A stretch of DNA of 64,000 nt from Pseudomonas bananamidigenes (GCF_001679645.1 NZ_LRUN01000023.1:103205-167204), one strand, 5' to 3'; numbered from the stretch's first letter, positions 28,756-38,252 are shown. The notes: generated by a model from the sequence alone, not told the origin. Numbers and translations are program-made.

Positions 28756-29889
28756 TCAGCTCAGATAGTCGGCAAGGCTGCGATAGCAGGTCGCCAGGTG
28801 ATACGGCGTGGTCGACGGCATGTCCTTGCGGCTGACCTCGCCCTGTTCATCACGGCATTCATGCCAGCCGCCGGCATGCAGGAAACGCTGCTGCAACGCC
28901 TGCAATTGGCGCAGCACGGCGGCTTCGCTGCCCGGACGCAACGTCAGGGCGCGCAGATATTCGGCCTGGGCCCAGATGCGCTGGGTCGAATCTTTCGGTC
29001 GCCCGTCCAGATTCAGGTCGAGCATGGCGCGAACGGCACCGGACGTCCGCACCACGCCGTATTGCTCGGTGAAGGCAAACGCCCGGTCCAGCGCGGCATG
29101 CAGTTTCGAACCGCGCAGCAGCGGCGAGGACGCCAGCAGGAAGTACCACTCGAATTGATGACCCGGCTCGTACCAGTTATCCACAGCCCCCAGCGGTTTT
29201 TCCATCAGCACACCGGCCTGCGGATCGACGAAGTGCTTGTGCATGGCTGTGCATAACTCGCTCAGCGCCTGCTTGACCGGCGCATCTTCGCGCACGGCCA
29301 GCGTGGCCAGAAATGCTTCGGCCAGGTGCATCAGCGGGTTCTGCAACGGGCCGGTTTCCAGCGTGTTCCAGTCGCGGTCGAGGCAGGCTTCGTAGAGACC
29401 GTCGCCGGTGGCGAAACGTCGGCCGATGATTTCCAGCGCTGCATTGAGGGTCGATTCGACCAACGGCTCGCGAGACTTTTCCCAGTAATGAGCGCAGGCG
29501 AACAGGATGAACGCGTGGGTGTAGAGGTCCTTGCGCTGATCCAGCGGTTTGCCCTGGGGATCGATGCTGTAGAACCAGCCGCCGTGCTCGGCATCGTGGA
29601 AGTGCCGTTGCAGGGAGCGGAACAGCGCGGCCGCCCTTACTTCGGCGTTATCCACAATTCCGATCAGGCTGGAAAACAGATACAGCTGCCGTGCGCAGGC
29701 CATGGCCCGATAGCGCTGCGGCGGCAACGGCTGATGCGCGGCGTCCAGCGCCTCGTAAGGCAACGCCATGTCGGCGTTCCAGCCAGGTCCTTGCCAGAGG
29801 GGCACGATCACGTTCAGGAAATGCTGATGCACTTCACCGAACAGGGTGGTCAATTCAGGCAGGGAGGTGGAGCGGGAAGCGTGGGGCAT
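28756..29889 (-). CDS. AGE-family epimerase/isomerase
   Basis: 377-residue member of the N-acylglucosamine 2-epimerase / cellobiose epimerase / mannose isomerase superfamily, an (alpha/alpha)6 barrel. Family features include the RKDLYTHAFILFACAHY segment, NPLMHLAEAFLAT, and the paired catalytic His regions PGHQFEWYFLL and a C-terminal FWGEWHD-like HECRDEQG segment. No signal peptide. Sugar substrate cannot be deduced; a mannose isomerase-type role is possible. Confidence 0.88.
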   Translation of the reverse strand: MPHASRSTSLPELTTLFGEVHQHFLNVIVPLWQGPGWNADMALPYEALDAAHQPLPPQRYRAMACARQLYLFSSLIGIVDNAEVRAAALFRSLQRHFHDAEHGGWFYSIDPQGKPLDQRKDLYTHAFILFACAHYWEKSREPLVESTLNAALEIIGRRFATGDGLYEACLDRDWNTLETGPLQNPLMHLAEAFLATLAVREDAPVKQALSELCTAMHKHFVDPQAGVLMEKPLGAVDNWYEPGHQFEWYFLLASSPLLRGSKLHAALDRAFAFTEQYGVVRTSGAVRAMLDLNLDGRPKDSTQRIWAQAEYLRALTLRPGSEAAVLRQLQALQQRFLHAGGWHECRDEQGEVSRKDMPSTTPYHLATCYRSLADYLS

Positions 29890-29973
29890 GGGCGGACGTC
29901 GTCACGGCTGGGGCGATTGCGCGACATGGTAGCAGAGAGACCGGCCTTGGAGACGCAGTGTCTGTCAGTCCGC

Positions 29974-30066
29974 CTTCGCGAGCAGGCTCGCTCCCACACG
30001 GATCACGCCGAACACAATATTTGTGAGCAACACAGAACAACTGTGGGAGCGAGCCTGCTTGCGAAG
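29974..30066. repeat. REPIN between ureJ and the epimerase gene
   Basis: Left arm CTTCGCGAGCAGGCTCGCTC and an inverted right arm GTGGGAGCGAGCCTGCTTGC, 45 bases apart. It lies near the end of the ureE-F-G-J operon and upstream of the epimerase gene. Confidence 0.92.
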
Positions 30067-30088
30067 AGGCCAGTTCAAGCGATAGAAA

Positions 30089-30661
30089 TCAGCCGGTCAG
30101 CAACCACGCGCCCGTCACCGCCGAAGCCGCTCCGGCCAGTCGAACCAGCGGCGCGGCAGCCTGAGGCAGAAAGCGCACGACGGCATAACCGGCCGCATGC
30201 AGGGCAGCTGTCGCGACCACGAAACCGGCGGCATACGCCCATGGGCTCGACATGTCCGGCAACTCCAGGCCATGGGCCACGCCATGGAACAGCGCAAACA
30301 GCGCCGTTGCGGCCACTGCCATCACCAGTGGCGGACGCACCGCCAGCGCCACCGCCAGGCCCAGCGCCAGCACCGACGCGGCAATCCCGCCTTCCAGCGC
30401 CGGCAATTCCAGCCCTTCAAAACCGAGCATCCCGCCGATCAGCATGGTGCCGACAAAAGTGCACGGCAGCGCCCAGCGCGCCGCGCCCTGCTGCTGCGCG
30501 GCCCACAGACCGACGGCCACCATCGCCAGCAAATGGTCGAGGCCGCCGATCGGGTGGCTGATGCCGGCCACCAGACCCGAATCGCCGTGGCCTGGGTGGG
30601 CGAAGGCCAGGGCCGGTGTCAGCAGCAGTGCGATGGCGCCGAGAATGCGTTTGAGTGTCAT
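30089..30661 (-). CDS. ureJ: HupE/UreJ family nickel permease-like protein
   Basis: 190-residue membrane protein with six to seven hydrophobic segments and a possible N-terminal signal (ending AFA before HPGHGD). The conserved HPIGGLDHLLAM metal-binding motif is present, along with FALFHGVAHG. Such proteins move Ni2+ or Co2+ for urease or hydrogenase assembly. Last gene of the ureE-F-G-J operon, 27 bases after ureG. Confidence 0.92.
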   Translation of the reverse strand: MTLKRILGAIALLLTPALAFAHPGHGDSGLVAGISHPIGGLDHLLAMVAVGLWAAQQQGAARWALPCTFVGTMLIGGMLGFEGLELPALEGGIAASVLALGLAVALAVRPPLVMAVAATALFALFHGVAHGLELPDMSSPWAYAAGFVVATAALHAAGYAVVRFLPQAAAPLVRLAGAASAVTGAWLLTG

Positions 30662-30688
30662 GGATAAGCTTCCTTGTTGATCAGTGAT

Positions 30689-31303
30689 TCAGGCTGCCGT
30701 CAGCAGGCCCTGACGTTCGATGAAGGCGATGATGTCTTCCAGGCCCTGCCCGGTTTTCTGGTTGCTGAACACGAACGGCTTGCCGTTGCGCATGCGCTGG
30801 GTGTCGCTGTTCATCATCTCCAGCGAGGCGCCGACCAGCGGCGCGAGGTCGATCTTGTTGATCACCAGCAGGTCGGATTTGCAGATCCCGGGCCCGCCCT
30901 TGCGCGGCAGCTTGTCGCCGGCCGAAACGTCGATCACGTAAATGGTCAGGTCGGACAGTTCCGGGCTGAAGGTCGCGGAGAGGTTGTCGCCACCTGACTC
31001 CACCAGAATCAGGTCCAGCCCCGGGAAACGCCGGTTCAGTTGATCCACGGCTTCGAGATTGATCGAGGCGTCCTCGCGAATCGCGGTGTGCGGGCAGCCG
31101 CCGGTTTCCACGCCGATGATGCGCTCCGGTGCCAGCGCTTCGTTGCGCACCAGAAAGTCGGCGTCTTCGCGGGTGTAGATGTCGTTGGTCACAACGGCCA
31201 GGTTGTAGCGCTCGCGCAGCGCCAGACACAGGGCCAGGGTCAACGCGGTTTTACCGGAACCGACCGGGCCGCCGATGCCGACGCGCAAGGGTTGTGTGTT
31301 CAT
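30689..31303 (-). CDS. ureG: Urease accessory GTPase UreG
   Basis: 204-residue SIMIBI-class GTPase that powers nickel insertion into urease. The P-loop [10 protein letters not shown] is at about residue 11. [14 protein letters not shown], the nickel/zinc-binding CPH in [24 protein letters not shown] and INKIDLA are all intact. The gene follows ureF after 23 bases. Confidence 0.98.
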   Translation of the reverse strand: MNTQPLRVGIGGPVGSGKTALTLALCLALRERYNLAVVTNDIYTREDADFLVRNEALAPERIIGVETGGCPHTAIREDASINLEAVDQLNRRFPGLDLILVESGGDNLSATFSPELSDLTIYVIDVSAGDKLPRKGGPGICKSDLLVINKIDLAPLVGASLEMMNSDTQRMRNGKPFVFSNQKTGQGLEDIIAFIERQGLLTAA

Positions 31304-31326
31304 GTGATTCTCCAGACTGAAAGGCC

Positions 31327-32001
31327 CTAGGAACGGAACAGGCGGCTGTACTGGCGCTCATGGGCCATGCACGCCAGGGACAGACCGAACGCGGCGCTGC
31401 CGAGGTGTTCGGGATTGATTCGGGTGGCGTCCTGCTGCGCCTGTTGCAGCAGCGGCAGCAGTTCGCTGGTCAGGCGCTGGGCGGCTTGCTGGCCCAGCGG
31501 CAGGGTTTTCATCAGCACGGCGAGCTGGTTTTCCAGCCAGCTCCACAGCCACGCGGCGAGGGCGTCCTGCGGGCTGATCTGCCAGGCGCGGGCGGCCAGT
31601 GCCCAGCACAGGGCCAGATGAGGTTCGTCGCAGTCTTCGAGAAAGTCCCGCGCGGCCTGATCAGGTTCGGGCAAGCCATTGAGCAATTGCTGCAACGAAT
31701 AACCCATCTGCCGGCTCTCCAGATGCAGTTCGCGGGTTTCGCGGCTGGCGCGATGTCGCTCGCAGATACGCAGCAGCTCATCCCAGTTTTCATCCGCCGC
31801 CGCCTGGCAATGGGCAAGCAGCAGCGGTGCTTCGAACCGTGCAAGGTTGAGCAGCAATTGATCGCTGATCCAGCGCCGGGCGCTGTCCGGGTTGTTCACC
31901 CGGCCGTTGTCCACCGCCATCTCCAGCCCCTGGGAATAGCTGTACCCGCCAATCGGCAGCTGCGGACTGGCCAGGCGCAGCAGCGCCCAGGCCGGGTTCA
32001 C
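31327..32001 (-). CDS. ureF: Urease accessory protein UreF
   Basis: 224-residue all-helical protein that bridges UreG and apo-urease in the maturation complex. Typical features are [20 protein letters not shown] at the N-terminus and [25 protein letters not shown] at the end. Its start overlaps the ureE stop by 4 bases. Confidence 0.97.
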   Translation of the reverse strand: MNPAWALLRLASPQLPIGGYSYSQGLEMAVDNGRVNNPDSARRWISDQLLLNLARFEAPLLLAHCQAAADENWDELLRICERHRASRETRELHLESRQMGYSLQQLLNGLPEPDQAARDFLEDCDEPHLALCWALAARAWQISPQDALAAWLWSWLENQLAVLMKTLPLGQQAAQRLTSELLPLLQQAQQDATRINPEHLGSAAFGLSLACMAHERQYSRLFRS

Positions 32002-32498
32002 AAACGGACGCCGAACTGGTGGAGTTTCGGCGCGTAGTTGAAGTCTTCGTCGCCGTGACGCGAATGGTGATGGCCACCGCCGTAGGCGCCGTGTTCCGGC
32101 TGGAACGGCGCTTCGATGGATTCAACCTGCGCGCCCAGTTGTTCGAGCATGGCCTTGAGCACGTAATCGTCGAGCAGACGCAGCCAGCCATCACCGACTT
32201 GCAGTGCGACATGGCGATTGCCCAGGTGATAGGCCGCGCGGGTCAGTTCGTAGGCGTTGGCGCAGGTGACGTGCAGCAGTTGTTCGGAGCGGGCGCAGAC
32301 CCGGACGATCCGGCCATCTTCGGCTTGCAGGCATTCGCCGTCATGCAGCGGCGGTTGACCACGCTCCAGAAACAGCCCGACGTCTTCGCCTTCGGCACTG
32401 AAACAGCGCAGGCGGCTTTTGCTCCTGGCCTCGAAGGTCAGGTGCAATTCGGCGGCCCAGAGGGGTTGAGGGTCGATTCGGCGGTGAATCACCAGCAT
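31998..32498 (-). CDS. ureE: Urease accessory metallochaperone UreE
   Basis: 166-residue nickel chaperone delivering Ni2+ to the UreG-F-D complex. The N-terminal peptide-binding domain and the metal-binding domain containing GNRHVALQVG are present; the C-terminal tail is His-rich (HGAYGGGHHHSRHGDED), which adds nickel-binding sites. The ATG at 32498, preceded by GGAAG, was chosen over one 8 codons upstream. First gene of this operon; the structural urease genes are about 22.5 kb away on the same strand. Confidence 0.96.
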   Translation of the reverse strand: MLVIHRRIDPQPLWAAELHLTFEARSKSRLRCFSAEGEDVGLFLERGQPPLHDGECLQAEDGRIVRVCARSEQLLHVTCANAYELTRAAYHLGNRHVALQVGDGWLRLLDDYVLKAMLEQLGAQVESIEAPFQPEHGAYGGGHHHSRHGDEDFNYAPKLHQFGVRL

Positions 32499-32665
32499 CG
32501 GAAAGCTTCCTGCCATTGACAATGCTCAGGCTAGAGCAAGGGGCTTGCCAACCGGACGATATGTAGGAAAACCCTGTCGGAGCGTAGCGGATGTTTCAAG
32601 ATGTTGCAGGATTGTGAGGCGTTTTGGTGCGTGAAGTTTTTTACATGCACCAAACAGGAGCCAGT

Positions 32666-32751
32666 GTGGGGGCGAGCTTGCTCGCGATGGCGTCCGCCCG
32701 GTCATTCTGAGTTGACTGATACACCGCTATCGCGAGCAAGCTCGCTCCCAC
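32666..32751. repeat. REPIN between ureE and desT
   Basis: GTGGGGGCGAGCTTGCTCGC on the left and the inverted arm GCGAGCAAGCTCGCTCCCAC on the right, about 40 bases apart. Confidence 0.92.
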
Positions 32752-32774
32752 AGGGGATTGGGGCTGGAGAGGAA

Positions 32775-33407
32775 CTACTCGGTACTCCCGAGTCCTTGCC
32801 AATGCTTGAGCCCGATAAAGATGAAGCGCAGCTGCTGGGTCATCTTCGCCTGCGGCGTCAAATGCTCGGGCAGGGCTTCGGACGGCGGGTCGATGATGTC
32901 CGGCAGGGTGGCGAACACCGATTTGACGATCAGGTCGGCCATCACGCTCAAGCCTTCGCGATTGAGGTGTTGCAGCTTGGGCATCAAGGCCAGGTCCGCC
33001 GCGAGGTCGGAACTGATGTCCTCGCGCAGGCGGCCGATGGCCTGACGCACCGGCAACGATCCGCCGTACTGCTCGCGGGCCAGGAACAGAAACTGCGAAC
33101 GGTTGGCGCTGACCACGTCGAGGAAGATCCGCACCGAGGCATCGATGATTCCGCCCATGACGAATTCGTTATGGCGGACCAGGCGAATAGTTTCGCGGAA
33201 GGTCTGGCCGACTTCGCTGACCAGTACCAGGCCCAGTTCATCCATATCGGCGAAATGCCGGTAGAAACCGGTGGGCACGATACCGGCGGTTTTCGTCACT
33301 TCACGCAGGCTCAGGCTGCCGAATCCTCGGCCGCTTTCCATCAGGTGGCGGGCAGCGTCCATCAGGGCGTTGCGGGTCTGTTGTTTCTGTTCGGCGCGGG
33401 GCAGCAT
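32775..33407 (-). CDS. desT: TetR-family regulator, probable DesT
   Basis: 210-residue TetR/FabR-type regulator. The helix-turn-helix region is MDAARHLMESGRGFGSLSLREVTKTAGIVPTGFYRHFADMD in essence (about residues 15-55). The ligand-binding domain contains FLFLAREQYGGSLPVRQAI, which matches my memory of P. aeruginosa DesT, a sensor of the unsaturated to saturated acyl-CoA ratio that controls the desaturase operon desCB. Location beside ureE matches PAO1. However desCB is not adjacent here, so its regulon must lie elsewhere. Confidence 0.78.
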   Translation of the reverse strand: MLPRAEQKQQTRNALMDAARHLMESGRGFGSLSLREVTKTAGIVPTGFYRHFADMDELGLVLVSEVGQTFRETIRLVRHNEFVMGGIIDASVRIFLDVVSANRSQFLFLAREQYGGSLPVRQAIGRLREDISSDLAADLALMPKLQHLNREGLSVMADLIVKSVFATLPDIIDPPSEALPEHLTPQAKMTQQLRFIFIGLKHWQGLGSTE

Positions 33408-33530
33408 CGCAAGGGTGTGTTCTTAGGCAAGACAAGCGCCGCACTCTAGCAAATCGGCTTTGTCGGCGTCGAACGGCAGCGGGGATACAGCGAGGTTTTG
33501 CGACTTCTTCATACCGGCTCCTGAAAAGTC

Positions 33531-33563
33531 AAAAGCCCAATCCGGGGATTGGGCTTTTTTTCC
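33531..33563 (-). terminator. Bidirectional terminator after the repeat-protein gene
   Basis: AAAAGCCCAATCC pairs with GGATTGGGCTTTTTT around a GG/loop, with T-rich tails on both strands. It lies 15 bases past the stop of the minus-strand secreted repeat protein. Confidence 0.9.
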
Positions 33564-33577
33564 AGGCCGCCACGGGC

Positions 33578-34042
33578 TTAGCTCAAGGCGCTGTTGCGTT
33601 CGATCACGCGGTCACCACCACCTTCGGCCAGGGTTTGACCTTGTGGGGTTTTGTCGTAGCCGTCAGCTGCAAGGGTCTGACCTTGAGGGGTCTTGTCGTA
33701 GCCATCGGAAGCCAGGGTCTGACCTTGTGGAGTCTTGTCGTAGCCGTCCTGAACCAGACCTTTCTCTTCCAGACGATCACGGCCGCCTTCAGCTAAGGTT
33801 TGACCTTGTGGGGTCTTGTCATAGCCATCTTGAACCAGACCTTTTTCTTCCAGGCGGTTACGACCGTTTTCAGCCAGGGTCTGGCCTTGTGGCGTGCGGT
33901 CCGAGCCGTCAGCAGCAACGGTCTGGCTGAACACCGAGTGGCTGGATTTCACTTGCGGAGTAGCCTGGTCGGCGGCTGGCAGAGCGAAAGCGGTGCTGGC
34001 CAGCATCGAGAGGGCAAGACTGAACAGAATTTGGCGTTTCAT
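33578..34042 (-). CDS. Secreted protein with TPQGQTLA repeats
   Basis: 154-residue protein of unknown function. A Sec signal peptide (MKRQILFSLALSMLASTAFA, cleaved before LPAAD) is clear. The mature part is built from six copies of a repeat with core TPQGQTLA, most preceded by DGYDK or DRL; two copies are joined by the spacer EEKGLVQ. There are no Cys residues and the repeat is polar, so it is probably extended and periplasmic or extracellular. A strong AAGGAGC site precedes the ATG at 34042. Such proteins are sometimes annotated 'phage infection protein' in Pseudomonas, but I see no basis for that function here. Confidence 0.85.
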   Translation of the reverse strand: MKRQILFSLALSMLASTAFALPAADQATPQVKSSHSVFSQTVAADGSDRTPQGQTLAENGRNRLEEKGLVQDGYDKTPQGQTLAEGGRDRLEEKGLVQDGYDKTPQGQTLASDGYDKTPQGQTLAADGYDKTPQGQTLAEGGGDRVIERNSALS

Positions 34043-34417
34043 GATGGGTTGCTCCTTGGGAGGGCGATAAAGTGGGTACGAAGCCAATGCTACTCTCGAT
34101 AAGTCGATATAAAAGTTCATAAACACAATGGTAATAATCAACAGAATTGATTGTTCGCTTGGGAGGCTCTAGCTCGGGCGTTTCAGGCGAACGGTTTTGC
34201 ACCGGAGTGGGTATTTTCCACCCACTTTTGCCTCACAAAAGTGCGGGGGCGGTAACGTCGACTCGACCGATCGGTCAGCATGGCGAGCGTTTTTTGGCCT
34301 TGATGGGGCTTTCGATTAAACCTGCGGGCTGTTTGCCAGTCGTAGACTTCATGAGGGCCTGGCAAGGCCCGTCGTTCAAGCGGTGTCGATCCGCCGTCGT
34401 TTTCAGGAGCTTTGTGC

Positions 34418-36493
34418 ATGACGCGCAGCCGTAAAATTTTCGCCTGGACCTTCGCCACCTTCCTGCTGTTGCTGGCGGTGCTGGTCCTGATCCTCGTGTT
34501 CTTCGACTGGAACCGGATCAAACCGCCGCTCAATGCCAAAGTTTCGGAAGAATTGCATCGGCCGTTCGCCATCAACGGCAACCTTGCCGTGGTCTGGCAG
34601 CGCGAGCCGGACGAGGGCGGCTGGCGCGCCTGGGTGCCGTGGCCGCATGTGGTGGCCGAAGACCTGACGCTGGGCAATCCGGACTGGTCGAAACAGCCGC
34701 AGATGGCCACCCTCAAACGGGTCGAGCTGCGCATTTCGCCGCTGGCATTGCTGGCGCAGCGGGTGACGATCCCGCGGATCGACCTGACCGAACCCGACGC
34801 GCAATTGCAGCGTCTGGCCGATGGCCGCGCCAACTGGACCTTCAAATTCGATCCCAAGGACCCGAATGCAGAACCCTCTAACTGGGTGGTGGACATTGGT
34901 GCCATCGGATTCGACAAGGGTCATGTCACCCTGGATGACCAGACCCTCAAGACTCGTCTCGATCTGTTGATCGATCCACTGGGCAAGCCGATTCCTTTCA
35001 GCGATATCGTTGGCGACAAAGCGGCGAAAACCGCATTGGAGAAGGGTGGTGCGCCGCAGGATTATGCGTTCGCGCTGAAAGTCTCCGGCCAGTACCACGG
35101 GCAAAAGCTCGCCGGCCAAGGCAAGATCGGCGGTCTGTTGGCCTTGCAGGATGCGGCGAAACCGTTCCCGTTGCAGGCGCAGGCGAAAATCGGCGATACC
35201 AGCATCGAGCTGGCCGGCACGCTGACCGATCCGTTGAACCTCGGCGCGCTCGACCTGCGCCTGAAACTGGCGGGTGCCAGCCTCGGCAATCTCTATCCAC
35301 TGACCGGCGTGACCCTGCCGGACACGCCGCCGTATTCCACCGACGGTCATCTGATCGCCAAGCTGCATGAGCCGGACGGCGCGCAGTTCCGCTACGAACA
35401 GTTCAACGGCAAGATCGGCGGCAGCGACATTCACGGCGACCTGGCCTACGTCGCCAGTCAGCCACGACCCAGACTCAGCGGGGCGTTGCTGTCCAATCAA
35501 CTGCTGTTCGCCGACCTCGCGCCGCTGATTGGCGCGGATTCCAATGACAAGCAAAAGGCCCGTGGTGGCGAGAGCAAGCAACCGGCGGACAAGGTTCTGC
35601 CGGTGGAGGAGTTCAAGACTGACCGCTGGCGAGCGATGGATGCCGACGTCGAGTTCACCGGCAAGCGCATCGTCCACAGCGAGAAACTGCCGTTCACCGA
35701 CCTGTATACGCACCTCAAACTCAATGACGGCGAGCTGAGCCTTGAGCCGCTGCGCTTTGGCGTCGCCGGCGGCAATCTCGATGCGCAGATCCGCCTCAAC
35801 GGACGCACCGAGCCACTGGAAGGCCGGGCGAAACTGACCGCGCGCAAGTTCAAGCTCAAGCAGCTGTTCCCGACCTTCGAACCGATGAAGACCAGTTTCG
35901 GCGAGCTCAACGGCGATGCCGACATCAGCGGGCGCGGCAACTCGGTGGCCAAGTTGCTTGGGGGCGCCAACGGCAACCTGAAGATGCTGATCAACGATGG
36001 CGCCATCAGCCGTGAGTTGATGGAACTGGCGGGGCTCAATGTCGGCAACTACGTGGTCGGCAAAGTCTTTGGCGACAAGGAAGTGAAGATCAACTGCGCG
36101 GCGGCGGACTTCGATATCAAGACCGGCCTGGCGACGACGCGACTGTTCGTGTTCGATACCGAGAACGCCATTGTCTACATCGACGGCACGGCAAACATGG
36201 CCACCGAACAACTGGATCTGACGGTGACTCCGGAGTCCAAGGGCTGGCGTCTGATTTCTCTGCGTTCGCCTTTGTACGTACGCGGCAAGTTCATCAAGCC
36301 GGATGCCGGGGTCAAAGCGGTGCCGCTGATGCTGCGTGGTGCCGGCATGGTGGCGCTGGGCGTGATAGCCGCGCCGGCGGCGGGGTTGCTGGCGCTGGTG
36401 GCGCCGAGCGGTGGCGAACCGAACCAGTGCGCGCCGTTGCTGGAACAGATGAAGGCGGGCAAGGCGCCTGTCACGGTGAAACCTGCGAAATGA
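34418..36493 (+). CDS. AsmA family protein
   Basis: 691-residue AsmA-like protein: a single N-terminal membrane anchor (about residues 8-28) followed by a large periplasmic beta-rich groove. AsmA-like and TamB-like proteins are thought to help move or arrange phospholipids and outer-membrane components. The C-terminal AsmA domain features GDADISGRGNSVAKLLGGANGNLKMLINDGAI. An AGGAGC site precedes ATG 34418. The 375 bases upstream contain only promoter-like DNA and no convincing gene. Confidence 0.88.
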   Translation: MTRSRKIFAWTFATFLLLLAVLVLILVFFDWNRIKPPLNAKVSEELHRPFAINGNLAVVWQREPDEGGWRAWVPWPHVVAEDLTLGNPDWSKQPQMATLKRVELRISPLALLAQRVTIPRIDLTEPDAQLQRLADGRANWTFKFDPKDPNAEPSNWVVDIGAIGFDKGHVTLDDQTLKTRLDLLIDPLGKPIPFSDIVGDKAAKTALEKGGAPQDYAFALKVSGQYHGQKLAGQGKIGGLLALQDAAKPFPLQAQAKIGDTSIELAGTLTDPLNLGALDLRLKLAGASLGNLYPLTGVTLPDTPPYSTDGHLIAKLHEPDGAQFRYEQFNGKIGGSDIHGDLAYVASQPRPRLSGALLSNQLLFADLAPLIGADSNDKQKARGGESKQPADKVLPVEEFKTDRWRAMDADVEFTGKRIVHSEKLPFTDLYTHLKLNDGELSLEPLRFGVAGGNLDAQIRLNGRTEPLEGRAKLTARKFKLKQLFPTFEPMKTSFGELNGDADISGRGNSVAKLLGGANGNLKMLINDGAISRELMELAGLNVGNYVVGKVFGDKEVKINCAAADFDIKTGLATTRLFVFDTENAIVYIDGTANMATEQLDLTVTPESKGWRLISLRSPLYVRGKFIKPDAGVKAVPLMLRGAGMVALGVIAAPAAGLLALVAPSGGEPNQCAPLLEQMKAGKAPVTVKPAK

Positions 36494-36512
36494 TCGGTGA
36501 TTGACAGGGCCT

Positions 36513-36577
36513 CTTCGCGAGCAGGCTCGCTCCCACTGGAATGCATTTCAAGTGTGGGAGCGAGCCTGCTCGCGAAG
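36513..36577. repeat. REPIN between asmA-like and ferritin-like genes
   Basis: CTTCGCGAGCAGGCTCGCTC left arm and GTGGGAGCGAGCCTGCTCGC right arm separated by only 17 bases, the tightest REPIN in the window. It lies between convergent genes and can act as a terminator for both. Confidence 0.92.
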
Positions 36578-36593
36578 GCGATTTTCGCCAGAA

Positions 36594-37124
36594 TTACAGG
36601 TCTTTCAGGATGTCCGCCATATCATCGGCATGCTCTTCTTCCTGAGCCAGGATGTCTTCGAAGATCCGGCGCGTGGTCGGATCCTTTTCACCGATGTACT
36701 GGATGATCTCGCGATAGCTGTCGATGGCGATCCGTTCGGCCACCAGGTCTTCGTAGACCATCTCCTTCAGGGTTTTGCCCGCCACGTATTGCGCGTGGGA
36801 CAGCTTCGACAGCAGGTCCGGATTGAATTCGGGCTCGCCACCCAGTTGCACGATGCGCTCGGCGAGGCGGTCGGCGTGATCCGCTTCCTGTGTGGCGTGC
36901 TCGAGAAATTCGTCGGCGGCGACGTTGGCTTTCAGGCCGTTGGCCATGAAGTAGTGACGCTTGTAGCGCAATACACAGACCAGTTCGGTGGCCAGCGATT
37001 CATTGAGCAGGCGCAGCACTTCTTCACGATTGGCGCTGTAGCTTTCGGTCACCGCGCCGTTTTCGACGTGTTGTCGTGCGCGCTCGCGCAGGGTTTGAAC
37101 ATCAGACAGAGGCAGGTCGCTCAT
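36594..37124 (-). CDS. Ferritin-like (bacterioferritin/Dps-type) protein
   Basis: 176-residue four-helix-bundle protein. Di-iron ligands are visible as Glu in LNESLATELVCVLRYKRHYF, the EXXH in FLEHATQEADHADRL, and Glu in MVYEDLVAERIAIDSYREI followed by EEEHADDM. It likely stores iron or protects DNA from oxidative damage. Length fits the family. In PAO1 a probable bacterioferritin occupies a similar place between ureC and ureE. Exact subclass (Bfr, Dps or rubrerythrin-like) is uncertain. Confidence 0.9.
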   Translation of the reverse strand: MSDLPLSDVQTLRERARQHVENGAVTESYSANREEVLRLLNESLATELVCVLRYKRHYFMANGLKANVAADEFLEHATQEADHADRLAERIVQLGGEPEFNPDLLSKLSHAQYVAGKTLKEMVYEDLVAERIAIDSYREIIQYIGEKDPTTRRIFEDILAQEEEHADDMADILKDL

Positions 37125-37214
37125 TTCAGTCTCCTGGAGGCTAATCCGGTGGGCGCCACGTTCGGCCGACGTGATCGCTACTCAGGTTGTGAGTGATGCG
37201 AGCGGCAAAAAGTT

Positions 37215-38132
37215 TTATGTATTTTTCGCGGATCTCGGCGACAGCCCGGACAACTGCGCCTCTTCCTGCAACCAGGCGAAGAATGCCCGCACCGGCGGAT
37301 GCCGCTCGCGCCCCGGCACGCACAGCGCGCTGTAGCCCGCGCCATCGACCTGCACCTCACCTTTGTACGGCACCAGCAAGCCGCTGGCGACGCTCTCCGA
37401 CACCAGAATATTGCTCGCCAGCACCAGCCCTTGCCCGGCGATGGCCGCCTGCAGGGCGTAATGTTCTTCGTCGTATTCGCGGACGGCCGGGTGCTGATTC
37501 AGCCAGTGTTCTCCCGACTGCGCGCACCAGGCTTCCCAGCCGTGGGCGTACAGCTTCGAGTTATGCCAGCGCACGCTGATCAGCGTCGGAGTGCGACGGG
37601 CGGCCAGCGCCACTTGTTCCGGCGAGCCGTAGACGCCGAACGATTCATCGAACAGGCACAAGCCGTACAGGTTCGGGTAATCGTCGAGGCTGTAGCGCAA
37701 TACCAGATCGACGCTGGCGTCCTGATGCAGGTCGATCACTTCGCAATGGGTGTCCAGCCGCACGTTGATGTTCGGGTGTTTCGCGTAGAACCGACCCAGT
37801 CGCGGCACCAGCCACAGTGCGGCGAACGCCGCGGTGGTCGACAATGTCAGGCTGCTGCCGCTGCGCTGCGGGCGCAGGGTGTCGACGCTTTGCGCCACTT
37901 CCAGCAGCGCGCCGTGCAGGCTGCGGAACAGCCGCTCGCCGCCCTCGGTCAGGCGCACCTGGCGCGGCAGGCGCTCGAACAGCGCCACGCCGAGCCAGTC
38001 TTCCAGCGAACGGATCTGATGGGAAATCGCCGTCGGCGTCACCGCGAGTTCTTCGGCGGCCGCCTTGAAGCTCAACAGGCGTGAAGCGGATTCGAACGCG
38101 CGCAGGGCGGTCAGTGGCAGTGAAGCGAACAT
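37215..38132 (-). CDS. LysR-family regulator (GcvA-like) divergent from azoR
   Basis: 305-residue LysR regulator with an N-terminal helix-turn-helix (LTALRAFESASRLLSFKAAAEELAVTPTAISHQIRSLED) and an effector domain typical of the GcvA subgroup. The ATG at 38132 was chosen because GGAG lies 8 bases upstream; an ATG 4 codons upstream is also possible. Divergent from azoR with a 120-base gap, so likely to regulate the azoR-SMR pair. Confidence 0.92.
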   Translation of the reverse strand: MFASLPLTALRAFESASRLLSFKAAAEELAVTPTAISHQIRSLEDWLGVALFERLPRQVRLTEGGERLFRSLHGALLEVAQSVDTLRPQRSGSSLTLSTTAAFAALWLVPRLGRFYAKHPNINVRLDTHCEVIDLHQDASVDLVLRYSLDDYPNLYGLCLFDESFGVYGSPEQVALAARRTPTLISVRWHNSKLYAHGWEAWCAQSGEHWLNQHPAVREYDEEHYALQAAIAGQGLVLASNILVSESVASGLLVPYKGEVQVDGAGYSALCVPGRERHPPVRAFFAWLQEEAQLSGLSPRSAKNT

Positions 38133-38252
38133 GGAAAACTCCATGGATGAAATGGATTCATCCAGAATGATTTTTGCTCATTTGAGGTGAAGAGATGATG
38201 CCTGCAATATGGCGTCATGCAGTCAATCAAGTCTAGTACCAAGGAGTTTCAG

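Noticed and set aside
33590..33930. Possible CRISPR-like direct repeats
   Set aside because: The repeats lie in frame inside a protein gene with signal peptide and code for a regular peptide repeat; spacers are not unique.
34147..34434. 95-codon ORF upstream of the AsmA-like gene
   Set aside because: No ribosome binding site or motif, overlaps the AsmA start, and composition is not coding-like.
34403..36211. Antisense ORF (602 codons) opposite the AsmA-like gene
   Set aside because: Shadow frame; the sense protein has a membrane anchor and AsmA features.
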